Assembly (NCBI RefSeq): GCF_011008845.1 | Contig: NZ_JAAIWM010000013.1 | Span: 1 to 62,523, forward strand | Direction of reading: 5' to 3' | Origin: Bacillus mesophilus | GTDB taxonomy: Bacteria; Bacillota; Bacilli; Bacillales; SA4 | Length of the DNA: 62,523 nt | Shown here: one piece after another, positions 1 through 8,606 of the stretch | Numbering within the stretch: the first letter of the stretch is position 1 | How the letters are laid out: each line of letters starts with the position of its first letter | The notes under the pieces: model-generated | The model's database searches: none | Seen by the model: only the letters and a program-made list of their open reading frames with translations | What the model was told of the DNA's origin: nothing | Made by a program: the position numbers and the translations under genes

Positions 1-66
1 TCGACTTGCATGTATTAGGCACGCCGCCAGCGTTCGTCCTGAGCCAGGATCAAACTCTCCAATAAA
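1..66 (-). rRNA. rrs: 16S rRNA, 5' end (partial)
   Basis: Reading the minus strand, positions 66 to 1 give the start of a Firmicute 16S rRNA: TTTATTGGAGAGTTTGATCC, followed by the universal 27F region and GACGAACGCTGGCGGCGTGCC. Only about 66 bases are inside the window; the gene continues past the left edge. It is transcribed away from pbuG, so an rRNA operon starts here. Confidence 0.97.
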
Positions 67-241
67 GTGTTTGATTGCTCATTACACCGGCAATCTACTG
101 AGCTTTTTCGCGTTAGCGAAAATAACTAAATAGTAGATTTAAAAATTTATTACTTGCGTTGGTTTTTTAAAACCAACACGCTTGACGTTTTGTTTAGTTT
201 TCAAAGAACTTTTATCTCATCGCCCAGAAGCGACTTTAATA

Positions 242-270
242 ATATATCACATTGCCCAATTCACTGTCAA
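242..270 (-). promoter_or_regulatory. rRNA promoter P2
   Basis: On the minus strand TTGACA (265-270) is followed after 17 to 18 bases by an AT-rich -10 (ATATAT/TATATT, 241-247). It lies about 180 bases upstream of the mature 16S end, as expected for the proximal promoter of a Bacillus rRNA operon. Confidence 0.8.
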
Positions 271-327
271 CAATTTTTTTCAAATTACTTTTAAAGTGTT
301 TTCGTTGAATCAGGAGTGACTTTTATA

Positions 328-356
328 ATAATACATTGGTTGTCTCCTTGTGTCAA
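328..356 (-). promoter_or_regulatory. rRNA promoter P1
   Basis: On the minus strand TTGACA (351-356), exactly 17 bases, then TATTAT (328-333). Together with the promoter at 242-270 this gives the tandem P1/P2 arrangement typical of Bacillus rrn operons. The stretch 67-241 is untranslated rRNA leader and holds no gene. Confidence 0.8.
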
Positions 357-381
357 CTCACCATTCAAAACAATAAATAGA

Positions 382-415
382 AAAAGGACTTGGTCTGATT
401 TAACCAAGTCCTTTT
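382..415 (-). terminator. pbuG terminator
   Basis: Inverted repeat AAAAGGACTTGGT / ACCAAGTCCTTTT around a short loop, directly after the pbuG stop codon and before the divergent rRNA promoters. Confidence 0.85.
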
Positions 416-425
416 CCTCATCTAT

Positions 426-1751
426 TTATTCAACTAAGAATACAAAGTATAGTACAAAAATCACAAACATTCCGTACATGATCGGATGTATTTCTTTTGT
501 ACGTCCCTTCATAATCATTGTGATTGGATAAAAGATAAATCCAATCGCAATACCTGTAGCAATACTATACGTTAATGGCATTGCCACGATTGTTAAGAAA
601 GCTGGTACTGCAATTTCAAACTGCTTCCATTGTATTTCTCCTAGTGCTGAAACCATCAAGATTCCCACAATAATTAGCGCCAGTGCTGTTACAGCTGGAG
701 TTATTACACCTAATAATGGAGAAAAGAATAAAGCTAGTAAGAAAAACCCTGCCGTAACTACTGAAGTGAATCCAGATCTACCACCCGCTGCCACACCTGC
801 TGATGATTCAATATATGATGTAGTAGTTGACGTACCTAGTGTTGCACCTACAACAGTTGCTGCTGAGTCTGCAAATAATGCTCTACCTGCACGAGGTAAT
901 TTATTGTTCTTCATTAATCCAGCTTGATTTGCAACAGCTACAAGTGTACCCGCTGTATCAAAGAAATCCACGAACAAGAACGTTAGAATGACAACTAGCA
1001 TTTGTATAGTGAAAATCTCGCCTAAATGTGTAAATGCTACACCAAAAGTCGGTTCTAAACTTGGAATACTACCTACAATAGCAGTTGGAACTCCGATTAA
1101 GCCGAAGATCATACCAACGATGGCTGTAATCACCATCCCGATGAAGATTCCACCATTAACACCTTTAACCATTAAAACAACTGTTATTAATACCCCAAAC
1201 ACTGCAAGTAAGGTTGCACCGTTTGTTAAGTCTCCTAAACTTACAAGAGTCGCATCATCATTAACAATGATTCCTGCATTTTGAAAACCGATAAATGCTA
1301 TGAATAATCCAATCCCTGCTGCTACCGCAAACTTCAACTCAGCTGGTATTGCATTGATAATTTTTTCACGTGCACCTGTTAATGTAAGAACGATGAAAAA
1401 CAACCCTGAAACTAACACTCCTGATAATGCTGTTTGCCAAGAAATACCCATTCCCAAAACAACTGTGAAAGCAAAGAATGCATTTAATCCCATACCAGGA
1501 GCCAACGCGATTGGATATCTTGCTAAAACTCCCATTAACAATGACCCTACCGCTGCTGCAATCGCTGTGGCCGTAAAGATAGCTTCTTTAGGCATTCTTA
1601 AATCATCTGGAAGATCTGTTATAACGGCTAAACTTAAAATATCTGGATTTACAAATAGAATATAAGCCATTGATAAAAATGTAGTTAAACCTGCAATGAA
1701 TTCTTTCTTATAGTTTGTATTTAACTCATCAAACTTAAAATAACGTTTCAT
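426..1751 (-). CDS. pbuG: Guanine/hypoxanthine permease (NCS2 family)
   Basis: A 441-residue polytopic membrane transporter that imports guanine and hypoxanthine for purine salvage. The whole length resembles B. subtilis PbuG: N-terminal MKRYFKFDELNTNYKKEF, the conserved GLTTFLSMAYILFVNP segment, the APGMGLNAFFAF loop and the VDFFDTAGTLVAVANQAG segment. The ATG at 1751 is chosen because a GGGGTAGAGG ribosome site precedes it and the homology starts there; the open frame runs further upstream only because it crosses the leader. A guanine-type riboswitch lies about 120 bases upstream, so expression should fall when guanine is plentiful. It is the last gene before the rRNA operon and has its own terminator. 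Confidence 0.95.
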   Translation of the reverse strand: MKRYFKFDELNTNYKKEFIAGLTTFLSMAYILFVNPDILSLAVITDLPDDLRMPKEAIFTATAIAAAVGSLLMGVLARYPIALAPGMGLNAFFAFTVVLGMGISWQTALSGVLVSGLFFIVLTLTGAREKIINAIPAELKFAVAAGIGLFIAFIGFQNAGIIVNDDATLVSLGDLTNGATLLAVFGVLITVVLMVKGVNGGIFIGMVITAIVGMIFGLIGVPTAIVGSIPSLEPTFGVAFTHLGEIFTIQMLVVILTFLFVDFFDTAGTLVAVANQAGLMKNNKLPRAGRALFADSAATVVGATLGTSTTTSYIESSAGVAAGGRSGFTSVVTAGFFLLALFFSPLLGVITPAVTALALIIVGILMVSALGEIQWKQFEIAVPAFLTIVAMPLTYSIATGIAIGFIFYPITMIMKGRTKEIHPIMYGMFVIFVLYFVFLVE

Positions 1752-1794
1752 TTCCTCTACCCCTTTTTCCCTTGAATTAATAAATAAAAAACAA

Positions 1795-1826
1795 AAAAAC
1801 TCCTGATTTTCGACCACGAGTTCAAA
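1795..1826 (-). terminator. Riboswitch-controlled terminator of pbuG
   Basis: On the minus strand an imperfect hairpin (AACTC..TGGT / AATCA..GAGTT) ends in a run of seven T. It lies between the purine aptamer and the pbuG ribosome site, where the expression platform is expected. Confidence 0.6.
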
Positions 1827-1869
1827 GGCTATGTAAAGGGTAAAGAATACTTTACTGATCCTTACAATC

Positions 1870-1940
1870 ACCTCGTAGTCAAGCTATTTACGGTAGCTTG
1901 GTAGAAACTTTCGGGCCATATCCCCAACTTTATACGAGTA
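1870..1940 (-). promoter_or_regulatory. Purine (guanine-class) riboswitch upstream of pbuG
   Basis: The minus strand shows the conserved core of the purine aptamer: GGATATGGCCCGAAAGTTTC, then TACCAAGCTACCGTAAATAG, then CTTGACTACGAG. P1 is formed by CTCGTA and TACGAG. The ligand-discriminating base in GACTAC is C, which marks guanine/hypoxanthine rather than adenine specificity. Its place upstream of a guanine permease agrees. Confidence 0.95.
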
Positions 1941-2001
1941 TTCGACAAAAAATTTATGATTACAATCGTATTGTAACAAGGGTTTATCGTCTAGTCAATA
2001 G

Positions 2002-2047
2002 AAAAAGCGAACATTCAAGAATTTTATTTCTTGAATGTTCGCTTTTT
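2002..2047 (-). terminator. guaA terminator
   Basis: Long perfect stem AAAAAGCGAACATTCAAGA / TCTTGAATGTTCGCTTTTT just after the guaA stop codon. Confidence 0.9.
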
Positions 2048-2051
2048 ACTT

Positions 2052-3590
2052 TTATTCCCACTCAATAGTTGCCGGCGGCTTACTTGTAATATCGTAAACT
2101 ACTCGATTGATATGATTTACTTCATTTACAATTCTTGTTGAGATTTTCTCTAGAACATCCCATGGAATTCGGGCCCAATCAGATGTCATGCCGTCAATTG
2201 AGGTTACTGCACGAATACCGATCGTGTAATCGTATGTTCTTGCATCACCCATTACACCAACGCTTCTGATATCAGGAAGAACGGTAAAATATTGCCATAT
2301 ATCTCGGTCAAGTCCAGCAAGCTTAACTTCCTCTCGGAGAATAGCATCTGATTCACGGACAATCTCTAGCTTCTCTTCTGTGATTTCACCAAGTACACGG
2401 ATTCCTAATCCCGGACCCGGAAACGGCTGTCTCCAAACGATTTCATCTGGAATTCCAAGCTCTGTTCCCAGCACACGTACCTCATCTTTAAATAATGTAT
2501 TTAAAGGTTCAATCAATTTAAACTTCATATCCTTAGGTAACCCACCAACATTATGGTGAGATTTAATTGTTTGCGCAGTTAATGTTCCACTTTCAATGAT
2601 GTCTGTGTAAAGAGTTCCTTGGGCTAAAAAGTCAATTCCCTGTAACTTAGTTGCTTCATCATCAAAGACATAAATAAATTCATTTCCTATAATTTTACGC
2701 TTTTGTTCAGGATCACTTACACCTTTTAACTTAGACATAAAACGTTCTTTTGCATCTATTTTAATCACATTCATATTAAAGCCTTCACTGAAGGTCTTCA
2801 TCACACCCTCTGCCTCCCCTTTACGAAGAAGACCGTGGTCAACGAACATACAAGTTAATTGGTCACCAATGGCTTTGTGAATTAATACGGCAACAACGGA
2901 AGAATCTACCCCTCCACTAAGTGCACATAATACTTTTTTGTCACCTACTAGCTGGCGGATCTTGTCCATTTCGATTTCAATAAAGTTTTCCATTGTCCAC
3001 TTTTCTCTACACTCACAAATTTCAAATACAAAGTTTTTCAGCAAGTCGTTTCCATACTCAGAATGCCTAACCTCTGGATGGAACTGAACACCATAAAACT
3101 TTTTGGCTGAATTACTCATTCCTGCAATCGGACAAGATGCGCTAGTTGCGTCAACTATGAAGCCATCTGGAATTTCTTTAACAAGATCACCATGACTCAT
3201 CCATACAACTTGTTCAGATGGTTGTGATTGATATAACAATGATTCATTTTCTACTTTTAATACTGCCTTTCCATATTCACGGTGCGTCGCCTTTTCAACC
3301 ACTCCACCGAAAAGGAAGGTCATTAATTGCATACCATAACAAATTCCTAAAACAGGAATTCCTAAATTAAAAATTTCTTTATCACAGTGGAATGCATTTT
3401 CTCCATACACACTATTCGGACCACCAGAAAGGATAATTCCCTTTGGGTTCATCTCCTTAATTTCTTCTGCTGTTAATGTGTGCGGATGAAGTTCACTATA
3501 CACACCAAATTCCCTAATTCTACGTGTAATAAGCTGATTATATTGACTTCCAAAATCCAATACGACGATCTTTTCCTGACTTTTAATCAA
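2052..3590 (-). CDS. guaA: GMP synthase (glutamine-hydrolysing)
   Basis: Converts XMP to GMP using ATP and glutamine in the cytoplasm. An N-terminal class I glutamine amidotransferase domain has the nucleophile motif GICYGMQL and the His/Glu pair in [12 protein letters not shown]; it is followed by the ATP-pyrophosphatase loop LSGGVDSSV and the C-terminal dimerisation domain ending [11 protein letters not shown]. About 512 residues, the normal length. I place the start at TTG 3590 because AGGGGTG lies six bases upstream; a GTG at 3599 is possible but sits on the ribosome site itself. Unlike a plain PurR-type leader, the upstream region has a guanine-class riboswitch with a strong terminator, so the gene should be shut off by its own pathway product. 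Confidence 0.96.
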   Translation of the reverse strand: MIKSQEKIVVLDFGSQYNQLITRRIREFGVYSELHPHTLTAEEIKEMNPKGIILSGGPNSVYGENAFHCDKEIFNLGIPVLGICYGMQLMTFLFGGVVEKATHREYGKAVLKVENESLLYQSQPSEQVVWMSHGDLVKEIPDGFIVDATSASCPIAGMSNSAKKFYGVQFHPEVRHSEYGNDLLKNFVFEICECREKWTMENFIEIEMDKIRQLVGDKKVLCALSGGVDSSVVAVLIHKAIGDQLTCMFVDHGLLRKGEAEGVMKTFSEGFNMNVIKIDAKERFMSKLKGVSDPEQKRKIIGNEFIYVFDDEATKLQGIDFLAQGTLYTDIIESGTLTAQTIKSHHNVGGLPKDMKFKLIEPLNTLFKDEVRVLGTELGIPDEIVWRQPFPGPGLGIRVLGEITEEKLEIVRESDAILREEVKLAGLDRDIWQYFTVLPDIRSVGVMGDARTYDYTIGIRAVTSIDGMTSDWARIPWDVLEKISTRIVNEVNHINRVVYDITSKPPATIEWE

Positions 3591-3732
3591 TGCATTCACC
3601 CCTGCCTATATTATAAGAAAAAGTTTCTGTTAAACCTTGTGATTTATTGATTACATAGCATGAAACTCACGCCAGCCACTGCAATCAACTCTGCTGAATA
3701 ACATTGTTGTTTAACAGAACCCAATTAAACAA

Positions 3733-3783
3733 AAAAACTAGAATTTCCGTCTCTAAATTAATAGAAGACAGAATCCTAGTTTG
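3733..3783 (-). terminator. Riboswitch-controlled terminator of guaA
   Basis: On the minus strand AAACTAGGATTCTGTCT pairs with AGACGGAAATTCTAGTTT (one bulge), followed by a T tract. It separates the aptamer from guaA. Confidence 0.85.
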
Positions 3784-3825
3784 TTATACAAATACACCAT
3801 ATTGTATAGATGCTCGGTTCTGTCT

Positions 3826-3897
3826 TCATAGTCAGGTTTTTTACGGCAACCCGGTAGAGACTCTCGAACCATATTTTCGAGTATATATGAAGATTCT
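3826..3897 (-). promoter_or_regulatory. Purine (guanine-class) riboswitch upstream of guaA
   Basis: The minus strand carries a second purine aptamer: a P1 strand near CTTCATA, AATATGGTTCGAGAGTCTCT, ACCGGGTTGCCGTAAAAAAC and CTGACTATGAAG. C in GACTATG indicates guanine specificity. It lies between yebA and guaA and is followed by an intrinsic terminator, so it should control guaA alone. Confidence 0.93.
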
Positions 3898-3938
3898 TTA
3901 TGATATTGAACCTATTCTATCAATGGCTTCACATTCGG

Positions 3939-6101
3939 TCAAGATGCTACCTTTTTAATTAAATTTTCCCACAATTCTCTTAAAGTATCTAAATCTTTAT
4001 GATCCAGCCCTCTATCTTTTCTATATTGAAGACCTTCAAGCTTTAAAGTTAAATATCTCATATCCTTAGAGTAAAAGAAGGAATCTACATAATCTGCGTA
4101 CTCACGCAAAGTTTGGTTATCTTGCTTCTTAAGGCCATACCCTTTTAATGCCTTTATTAATACAAAATAAGAAGCCTCAAAGGAGTTAGCGTCTTTGAAT
4201 CTACCATAGCGTTGTAACACATAACGTGGATACCACTTTTTCCTAGTAAAATAAAGAATCGCGCTTATAATCATTATGACTCCTAATAATCTCAGTACAT
4301 CACTAAGTTCAATATCGATAGACCAATTGAAAGTGGTAGCTGATTCATTAGTAGATCCTTCCTCTTCTAACAAGTCCTCAGGCGATGACTGTGGTTGCTC
4401 TTGAGTTGTGTCTGGAACTGTAAGATTATCATCCTGCATTTCTAGATCCGTGATAAAGTTATATGGATTAGAGAACCCTGATGTTGGCTCAAACGGAACC
4501 CATCCAGTACCTGGGAAATATACCTCTACCCAAGAGTGTGCATTAGCATTTTTCACTTCATAAATACGAGTGTCATTTTCTTGCGTACTAACGTATTCTC
4601 CACCTGTATATCCTTTAACCCATCTTGCTGGTATCCCAACAGAACGAAGAAGAACAATCATCGATGTAGAGAAGTTATCGCAGTAGCCGATCTTTGTTTC
4701 AAATAAGAACTGATCAACATAATCATCATTTCGACCTGGTACTGCTACATTATTTGTATCATATGCAAACCCATTCATTCTGAAATAGTTTTCCACCGCT
4801 GTTACTTGATCATATCGGTTATTGTAAGGTGCAATGATTTCATTAGCCAAATCCCTTATACGGGTAGGTAAATCATTAGGCAGCTGTGTATACCTTTCTA
4901 CTATTTCAGGATCATACTCAAGGCTTGAAGCTCTTAGAACCTCATATACAAAATTTGGATCTTCATAAGTCACTTCATATTGCTGTAAAGGATATGGTTG
5001 ACCATCTCTTTCAGTCATGATCTTTTCAGTTTCTACATTATACTGATACAGAATATCTGTCCCTGAATCAACATTTTGTAACTCCACAGGATATACAATA
5101 TGAGGATACTGAAGGTTAACTGAAACCACTGCTTTTAATGGTGCCGTTTCTACATTAGGATCGAGCGTTGGAACCGTTACCCCTTCATCTTCTTCAATGG
5201 GTACTATTGTATTGTTAGAAGACTCCCACCCTTTTCCGGTGTAAGTATCCTTCGTCTCAACCTTCCAATACTCTCGGCTTTCTGCTTCTACTGTGAATAC
5301 GACCGTTTCATCCCCAATAAATGGGCCACCAAGGTTGGAGTCATTCGTGCCATACCCGATTCGTTTTATTTTCCCTCCTGGTCCAGTTCCTTCTCCGTAC
5401 CCTTGTAAATAAGGCACAGGGTCAGGCCACTGTGGCGCTGCCTTCGGGGCTAAATAGCCTAACGAAGTTGTAACTATAGTAATTAAAATAAGGGGAGTAA
5501 GCCATTTTATCCACTGTTTATGGTTAAAAGCGATCGCTTCCTTCTCTTTTAAACGCTCTAGCTTTAATAATCCAAGAATTAGGAAGCCTAAAACAACCAT
5601 TCTTACTATTGCTGAATCTGCATCATATGGAGTAAATGTATCCAAAATTGCCAGATAGGTTATTGTCATAATAAAAAACGTAAGAATCTTCTTTAATTGC
5701 ACAATCCAGTATTCCATTAAGTAAGCTAATAGCCATAATAAAATAAAGAATAACAAGCTTCTAAACGAGTTCGTCATCTCCCACCAGCTAGCCGAAACTA
5801 CATAAGACAGATTAGCGCCTAAACTAGCGAGAAAAGCCTTTACCCAAATAAGTGAAAAGAATGAACCTTCATAGAAAAGATGTTGCAACACATACAAGAT
5901 GTATAATATTTTAATAGAAAAGGAAAGTAGAAAAGGAACTTTTATATATGCTAACAGATAGGACAAACCAACAAAATACAAGAAAAAAGTTAGATTTCCT
6001 GTATCCGTTATTTGATCTAAAGGCCTAATCCATTCCCATAATACTAAAAAGCCGTATACATAATAGATGACCTTATGGAACTGTTCCTGAAGACTGCTCA
6101 T
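3939..6101 (-). CDS. yebA: Membrane-anchored transglutaminase-like protein (YebA family)
   Basis: A 720-residue protein with about six hydrophobic segments in the first 210 residues, a large extracytoplasmic part, and one more membrane span near residue 610 followed by a DUF4129-like cytoplasmic tail. The transglutaminase core is visible: Cys in KIGYCDNFSTSM (about residue 473), His in NANAHSWVEVYFPG (about 520) and the Asp/Glu position in WVPFEPTSG. Substrate unknown. ATG overlaps the stop of the DUF58 gene upstream, so the three genes form a MoxR-DUF58-transglutaminase operon as in B. subtilis (yeaC-yeaD-yebA). Such triads are thought to act in envelope protein maturation; that role is inference. 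Confidence 0.88.
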   Translation of the reverse strand: MSSLQEQFHKVIYYVYGFLVLWEWIRPLDQITDTGNLTFFLYFVGLSYLLAYIKVPFLLSFSIKILYILYVLQHLFYEGSFFSLIWVKAFLASLGANLSYVVSASWWEMTNSFRSLLFFILLWLLAYLMEYWIVQLKKILTFFIMTITYLAILDTFTPYDADSAIVRMVVLGFLILGLLKLERLKEKEAIAFNHKQWIKWLTPLILITIVTTSLGYLAPKAAPQWPDPVPYLQGYGEGTGPGGKIKRIGYGTNDSNLGGPFIGDETVVFTVEAESREYWKVETKDTYTGKGWESSNNTIVPIEEDEGVTVPTLDPNVETAPLKAVVSVNLQYPHIVYPVELQNVDSGTDILYQYNVETEKIMTERDGQPYPLQQYEVTYEDPNFVYEVLRASSLEYDPEIVERYTQLPNDLPTRIRDLANEIIAPYNNRYDQVTAVENYFRMNGFAYDTNNVAVPGRNDDYVDQFLFETKIGYCDNFSTSMIVLLRSVGIPARWVKGYTGGEYVSTQENDTRIYEVKNANAHSWVEVYFPGTGWVPFEPTSGFSNPYNFITDLEMQDDNLTVPDTTQEQPQSSPEDLLEEEGSTNESATTFNWSIDIELSDVLRLLGVIMIISAILYFTRKKWYPRYVLQRYGRFKDANSFEASYFVLIKALKGYGLKKQDNQTLREYADYVDSFFYSKDMRYLTLKLEGLQYRKDRGLDHKDLDTLRELWENLIKKVAS

Positions 6102-7327
6102 CTACTCACCTCATGAAAAGCATCCGCATATTGCCCCTCCATAACAGCTTTTATGAGGATATGCTTGTGCTTTAGAATTTCAATCTTCCCTATTGTTTCT
6201 TTTGAAGGATTTCTTCTAGGGAGAACCACGAAAACCACTACTTGATATTGCCTATGTGATAAATATTCAATGGTTTTAATAAAAGCCTCCGTTAAGTGAC
6301 TTGTTATAAACATCAACGTCATACCTTGCTGCCACTTATTCGCTTCTGACTCTATTGAAGCAGCAAAATATTGATTGTCTGGTTGAACCTTTGCAAGATG
6401 ATAAAAGATTTGCTGTTGATGAGATTCAGAATTCTTAGCATCTGTAACAAAGCGGTCCTGTCCAACTGAGACAAAGCTCATTTGAGCACCATGCCTAATA
6501 ATTGCTCTTGCAACAGAAGCCGCAAGTACAACAACCTGTTCGAACATCACACTGCTTTGTTCAGCTGATCGATCAATCACAACTACAACATTATGACTTT
6601 GTTGTTGTTCAAATTCCTTTGTCATAAATGTATTTCTTCTAGCACTCGCCTTCCAATCTATCCATGAAAAGCGATCACCAGGTTGATATTCTCTTACACC
6701 AACAGCCATGGTTGTATCTCGGATTAATTTCGTTCGAGATGACGTTGCTCCCTGATCGTATCGATTTTCTAGCTGTCGGTAAGAAACATCAACATATTGT
6801 GGGTATACTAAATATGTTTTCTTTAATTCAAATGAACCTTCTTTTTCAATTAAGCCAAATAGATCTCCTGTTTTAATCCTAATCGTTGAAAACTGGTGCT
6901 CTCCTCTAGGTATAGACTCAAAAACATATTCCAAATGAAGCGTTTTTTTAAACCAAGGAAACAGCATGACCTTAGAACGCTTCGGCTGTTTACAATATCG
7001 AAGGGAGGCTGGTACCTTTTCTTCAACAATAATATACAAAAGTGGTAAAAAGGCCATCTTTCTATTTATCGTAATAGTTCCAATTAATTGTTCTCCTGCA
7101 GTAAACTGTTCTCGATTAACTTCCCGACTAACAGTAAAAAACTGTATTGGGTAAGCACTTATTAATAAAGAGTAGAGTCCAAATGGTAGAAAACTATAGA
7201 AAATAAACCAGCTAGTAAAACCCCCTTGGAACATTGCAAATATAAAGGTAATGGCAATAAGAGATAAAATAACGGTAACTCTACCCGCTAATTTCGCATA
7301 CAACCTTGTTTTTTTCATAACGATCAA
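6098..7327 (-). CDS. yeaD: DUF58 domain protein (YeaD family)
   Basis: About 409 residues. Two hydrophobic segments near the N-terminus, then a beta-rich stretch and the signature DUF58 motif GVREYQPGDRFSWIDWKASA near residues 215-235. The following part resembles a von Willebrand A-like fold (VVVVIDRSAEQS). The TTG at 7327 overlaps the TGA of the MoxR gene in a TTGA; an in-frame ATG at 7318 is the alternative start. It lies between the MoxR ATPase and the transglutaminase and probably acts with them. Function in the cell is not known. Confidence 0.85.
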   Translation of the reverse strand: MIVMKKTRLYAKLAGRVTVILSLIAITFIFAMFQGGFTSWFIFYSFLPFGLYSLLISAYPIQFFTVSREVNREQFTAGEQLIGTITINRKMAFLPLLYIIVEEKVPASLRYCKQPKRSKVMLFPWFKKTLHLEYVFESIPRGEHQFSTIRIKTGDLFGLIEKEGSFELKKTYLVYPQYVDVSYRQLENRYDQGATSSRTKLIRDTTMAVGVREYQPGDRFSWIDWKASARRNTFMTKEFEQQQSHNVVVVIDRSAEQSSVMFEQVVVLAASVARAIIRHGAQMSFVSVGQDRFVTDAKNSESHQQQIFYHLAKVQPDNQYFAASIESEANKWQQGMTLMFITSHLTEAFIKTIEYLSHRQYQVVVFVVLPRRNPSKETIGKIEILKHKHILIKAVMEGQYADAFHEVSR

Positions 7328-8280
7328 CGCCTAACTAATGGAACCCTAGTCTGTTCAAGAAGCCCCTTCACAATTCTTTCTGATGTCGTACCCTCAAACT
7401 TCGCCTCGGATTTTAGAATAATACGATGAGATAGCGTGAAAGGAGCTAAATACTTCACGTCATCCGGAACCACATAATCCCTACCGTGAATAAGCGCATA
7501 TGCTTGTGCAGCTCTCATTAAAGCAATTGCTCCACGCGGACTCGCGCCTAAATAAATAGACGGGTGGTTACGAGTTTGTTTTACGATCGTAACAATATAT
7601 TCTCTGATAGATTCATCTACAGATACCTGTTTAGCTTCATTTTGTAACTCAACTAATTCCTCAGTTGAAATCACAGGTGAAAGCTCATGAATCGGTTGCC
7701 CAGATTCCATTCTTGCTAGCATATTCATTTCTTCCTCTGCCGTAGGGTAACCCATTCGAAGCTTTAAAATAAAACGATCTAATTGAGCCTCTGGTAACGG
7801 ATACGTTCCTTCATATTCAATTGGATTTTGTGTAGCCATAACAAAAAACGGCCTAGCCAATGGTCTTGTTACCCCATCAACTGTTACACTAGCCTCTTCC
7901 ATACCTTCTAGAAGGGCAGCTTGAGTTTTAGGTGAGGTTCTATTAATCTCGTCAGCTAGTACAATATTCCCCATGATCGGGCCAGGACGGAATTCAAAAC
8001 GCAGTTCTTTCGGATTATAAATGGATACACCCGTTACATCTGATGGCAATAAGTCAGGCGTAAATTGAATACGTTTGAAATCAGCACTAACTGATTTAGC
8101 CAATGCACGTACCATCATTGTTTTACCAACACCAGGAACATCCTCAAGTAATACATGACCATCTGCCAATAAAGCCACTAAGCTTAATGTTGCGACCTCA
8201 CGCTTCCCGATCATAACTTTGCCGATATTATCTATAACATTTCCCAAAACCGGATGTAGAGTATCAATTTTTTGTACCAT
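7324..8280 (-). CDS. yeaC: MoxR-family AAA+ ATPase (YeaC family)
   Basis: 318 residues. Walker A is DVPGVGKTMMVRALAK, Walker B is VLADEINRTSPKTQAALLEG, and sensor 1 is FFVMATQNPIEYEGTYPLPE. MoxR proteins act as chaperone-like ATPases together with the DUF58/VWA protein encoded next to them. The ATG at 8280 has AAAGGAGAT five bases before it; the longer frame has no ribosome site. First gene of the operon. No clear sigma-A promoter was found in the 325-base gap upstream. Confidence 0.92.
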   Translation of the reverse strand: MVQKIDTLHPVLGNVIDNIGKVMIGKREVATLSLVALLADGHVLLEDVPGVGKTMMVRALAKSVSADFKRIQFTPDLLPSDVTGVSIYNPKELRFEFRPGPIMGNIVLADEINRTSPKTQAALLEGMEEASVTVDGVTRPLARPFFVMATQNPIEYEGTYPLPEAQLDRFILKLRMGYPTAEEEMNMLARMESGQPIHELSPVISTEELVELQNEAKQVSVDESIREYIVTIVKQTRNHPSIYLGASPRGAIALMRAAQAYALIHGRDYVVPDDVKYLAPFTLSHRIILKSEAKFEGTTSERIVKGLLEQTRVPLVRR

Positions 8281-8553
8281 GACGATCTCCTTTTCGCTTG
8301 TTTTATGAAATAACAATTAAACACCCTTTATTTGACGTAATAAAGAACAAAATGTTTCACATATTTGTGAATTAAATATCTATTACTCTATTATACATTT
8401 TATACGTTTCTCTTCCTATTATTTTACATTTGGTAAGATATCCATATCCAGATTACAATACTTGTCATTTATATTCTTCTTTTTTAGTAAATTACCTTTA
8501 TTTGTATACTTTCTTTTTCCTTTATAAGGTTCTACCTTAAAATCCTAAAAAGC
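8281..8553. other. Intergenic gap upstream of yeaC
   Basis: AT-rich, no coding signal. It contains an inverted repeat TTCACA-tatt-TGTGAA at 8355-8370 that could be an operator for the MoxR operon; the half-site orientation is the reverse of a CRP/FNR or Rex site. No convincing -35/-10 pair was seen. Confidence 0.4.
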
Positions 8554-8583
8554 AAAAAAGACACCTAATTAGGAGTCTTTTTT
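8554..8583. terminator. Terminator downstream of the Cys-rich-tail membrane protein
   Basis: AAAAAAGACACCTAATTAGG..GTCTTTTTT forms a stem usable on both strands. It follows the minus-strand gene at 8607. Confidence 0.8.
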
Positions 8584-8606
8584 CTGAGGTCTGCCTGACT
8601 AAAGAA

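Noticed and set aside
316..531. Plus-strand open frame of 71 codons
   Set aside because: It runs through the rRNA promoters, the pbuG terminator and the end of pbuG in antisense; no ribosome site.
3704..3958. Plus-strand open frame of 84 codons
   Set aside because: It covers the guaA terminator and riboswitch in antisense.
8355..8370. TTCACA-tatt-TGTGAA as an FNR, CRP or Rex site
   Set aside because: The half-sites point the wrong way: those sites read TGTGA..TCACA or TTGTGAA..TTCACAA. Kept only as an unexplained inverted repeat.
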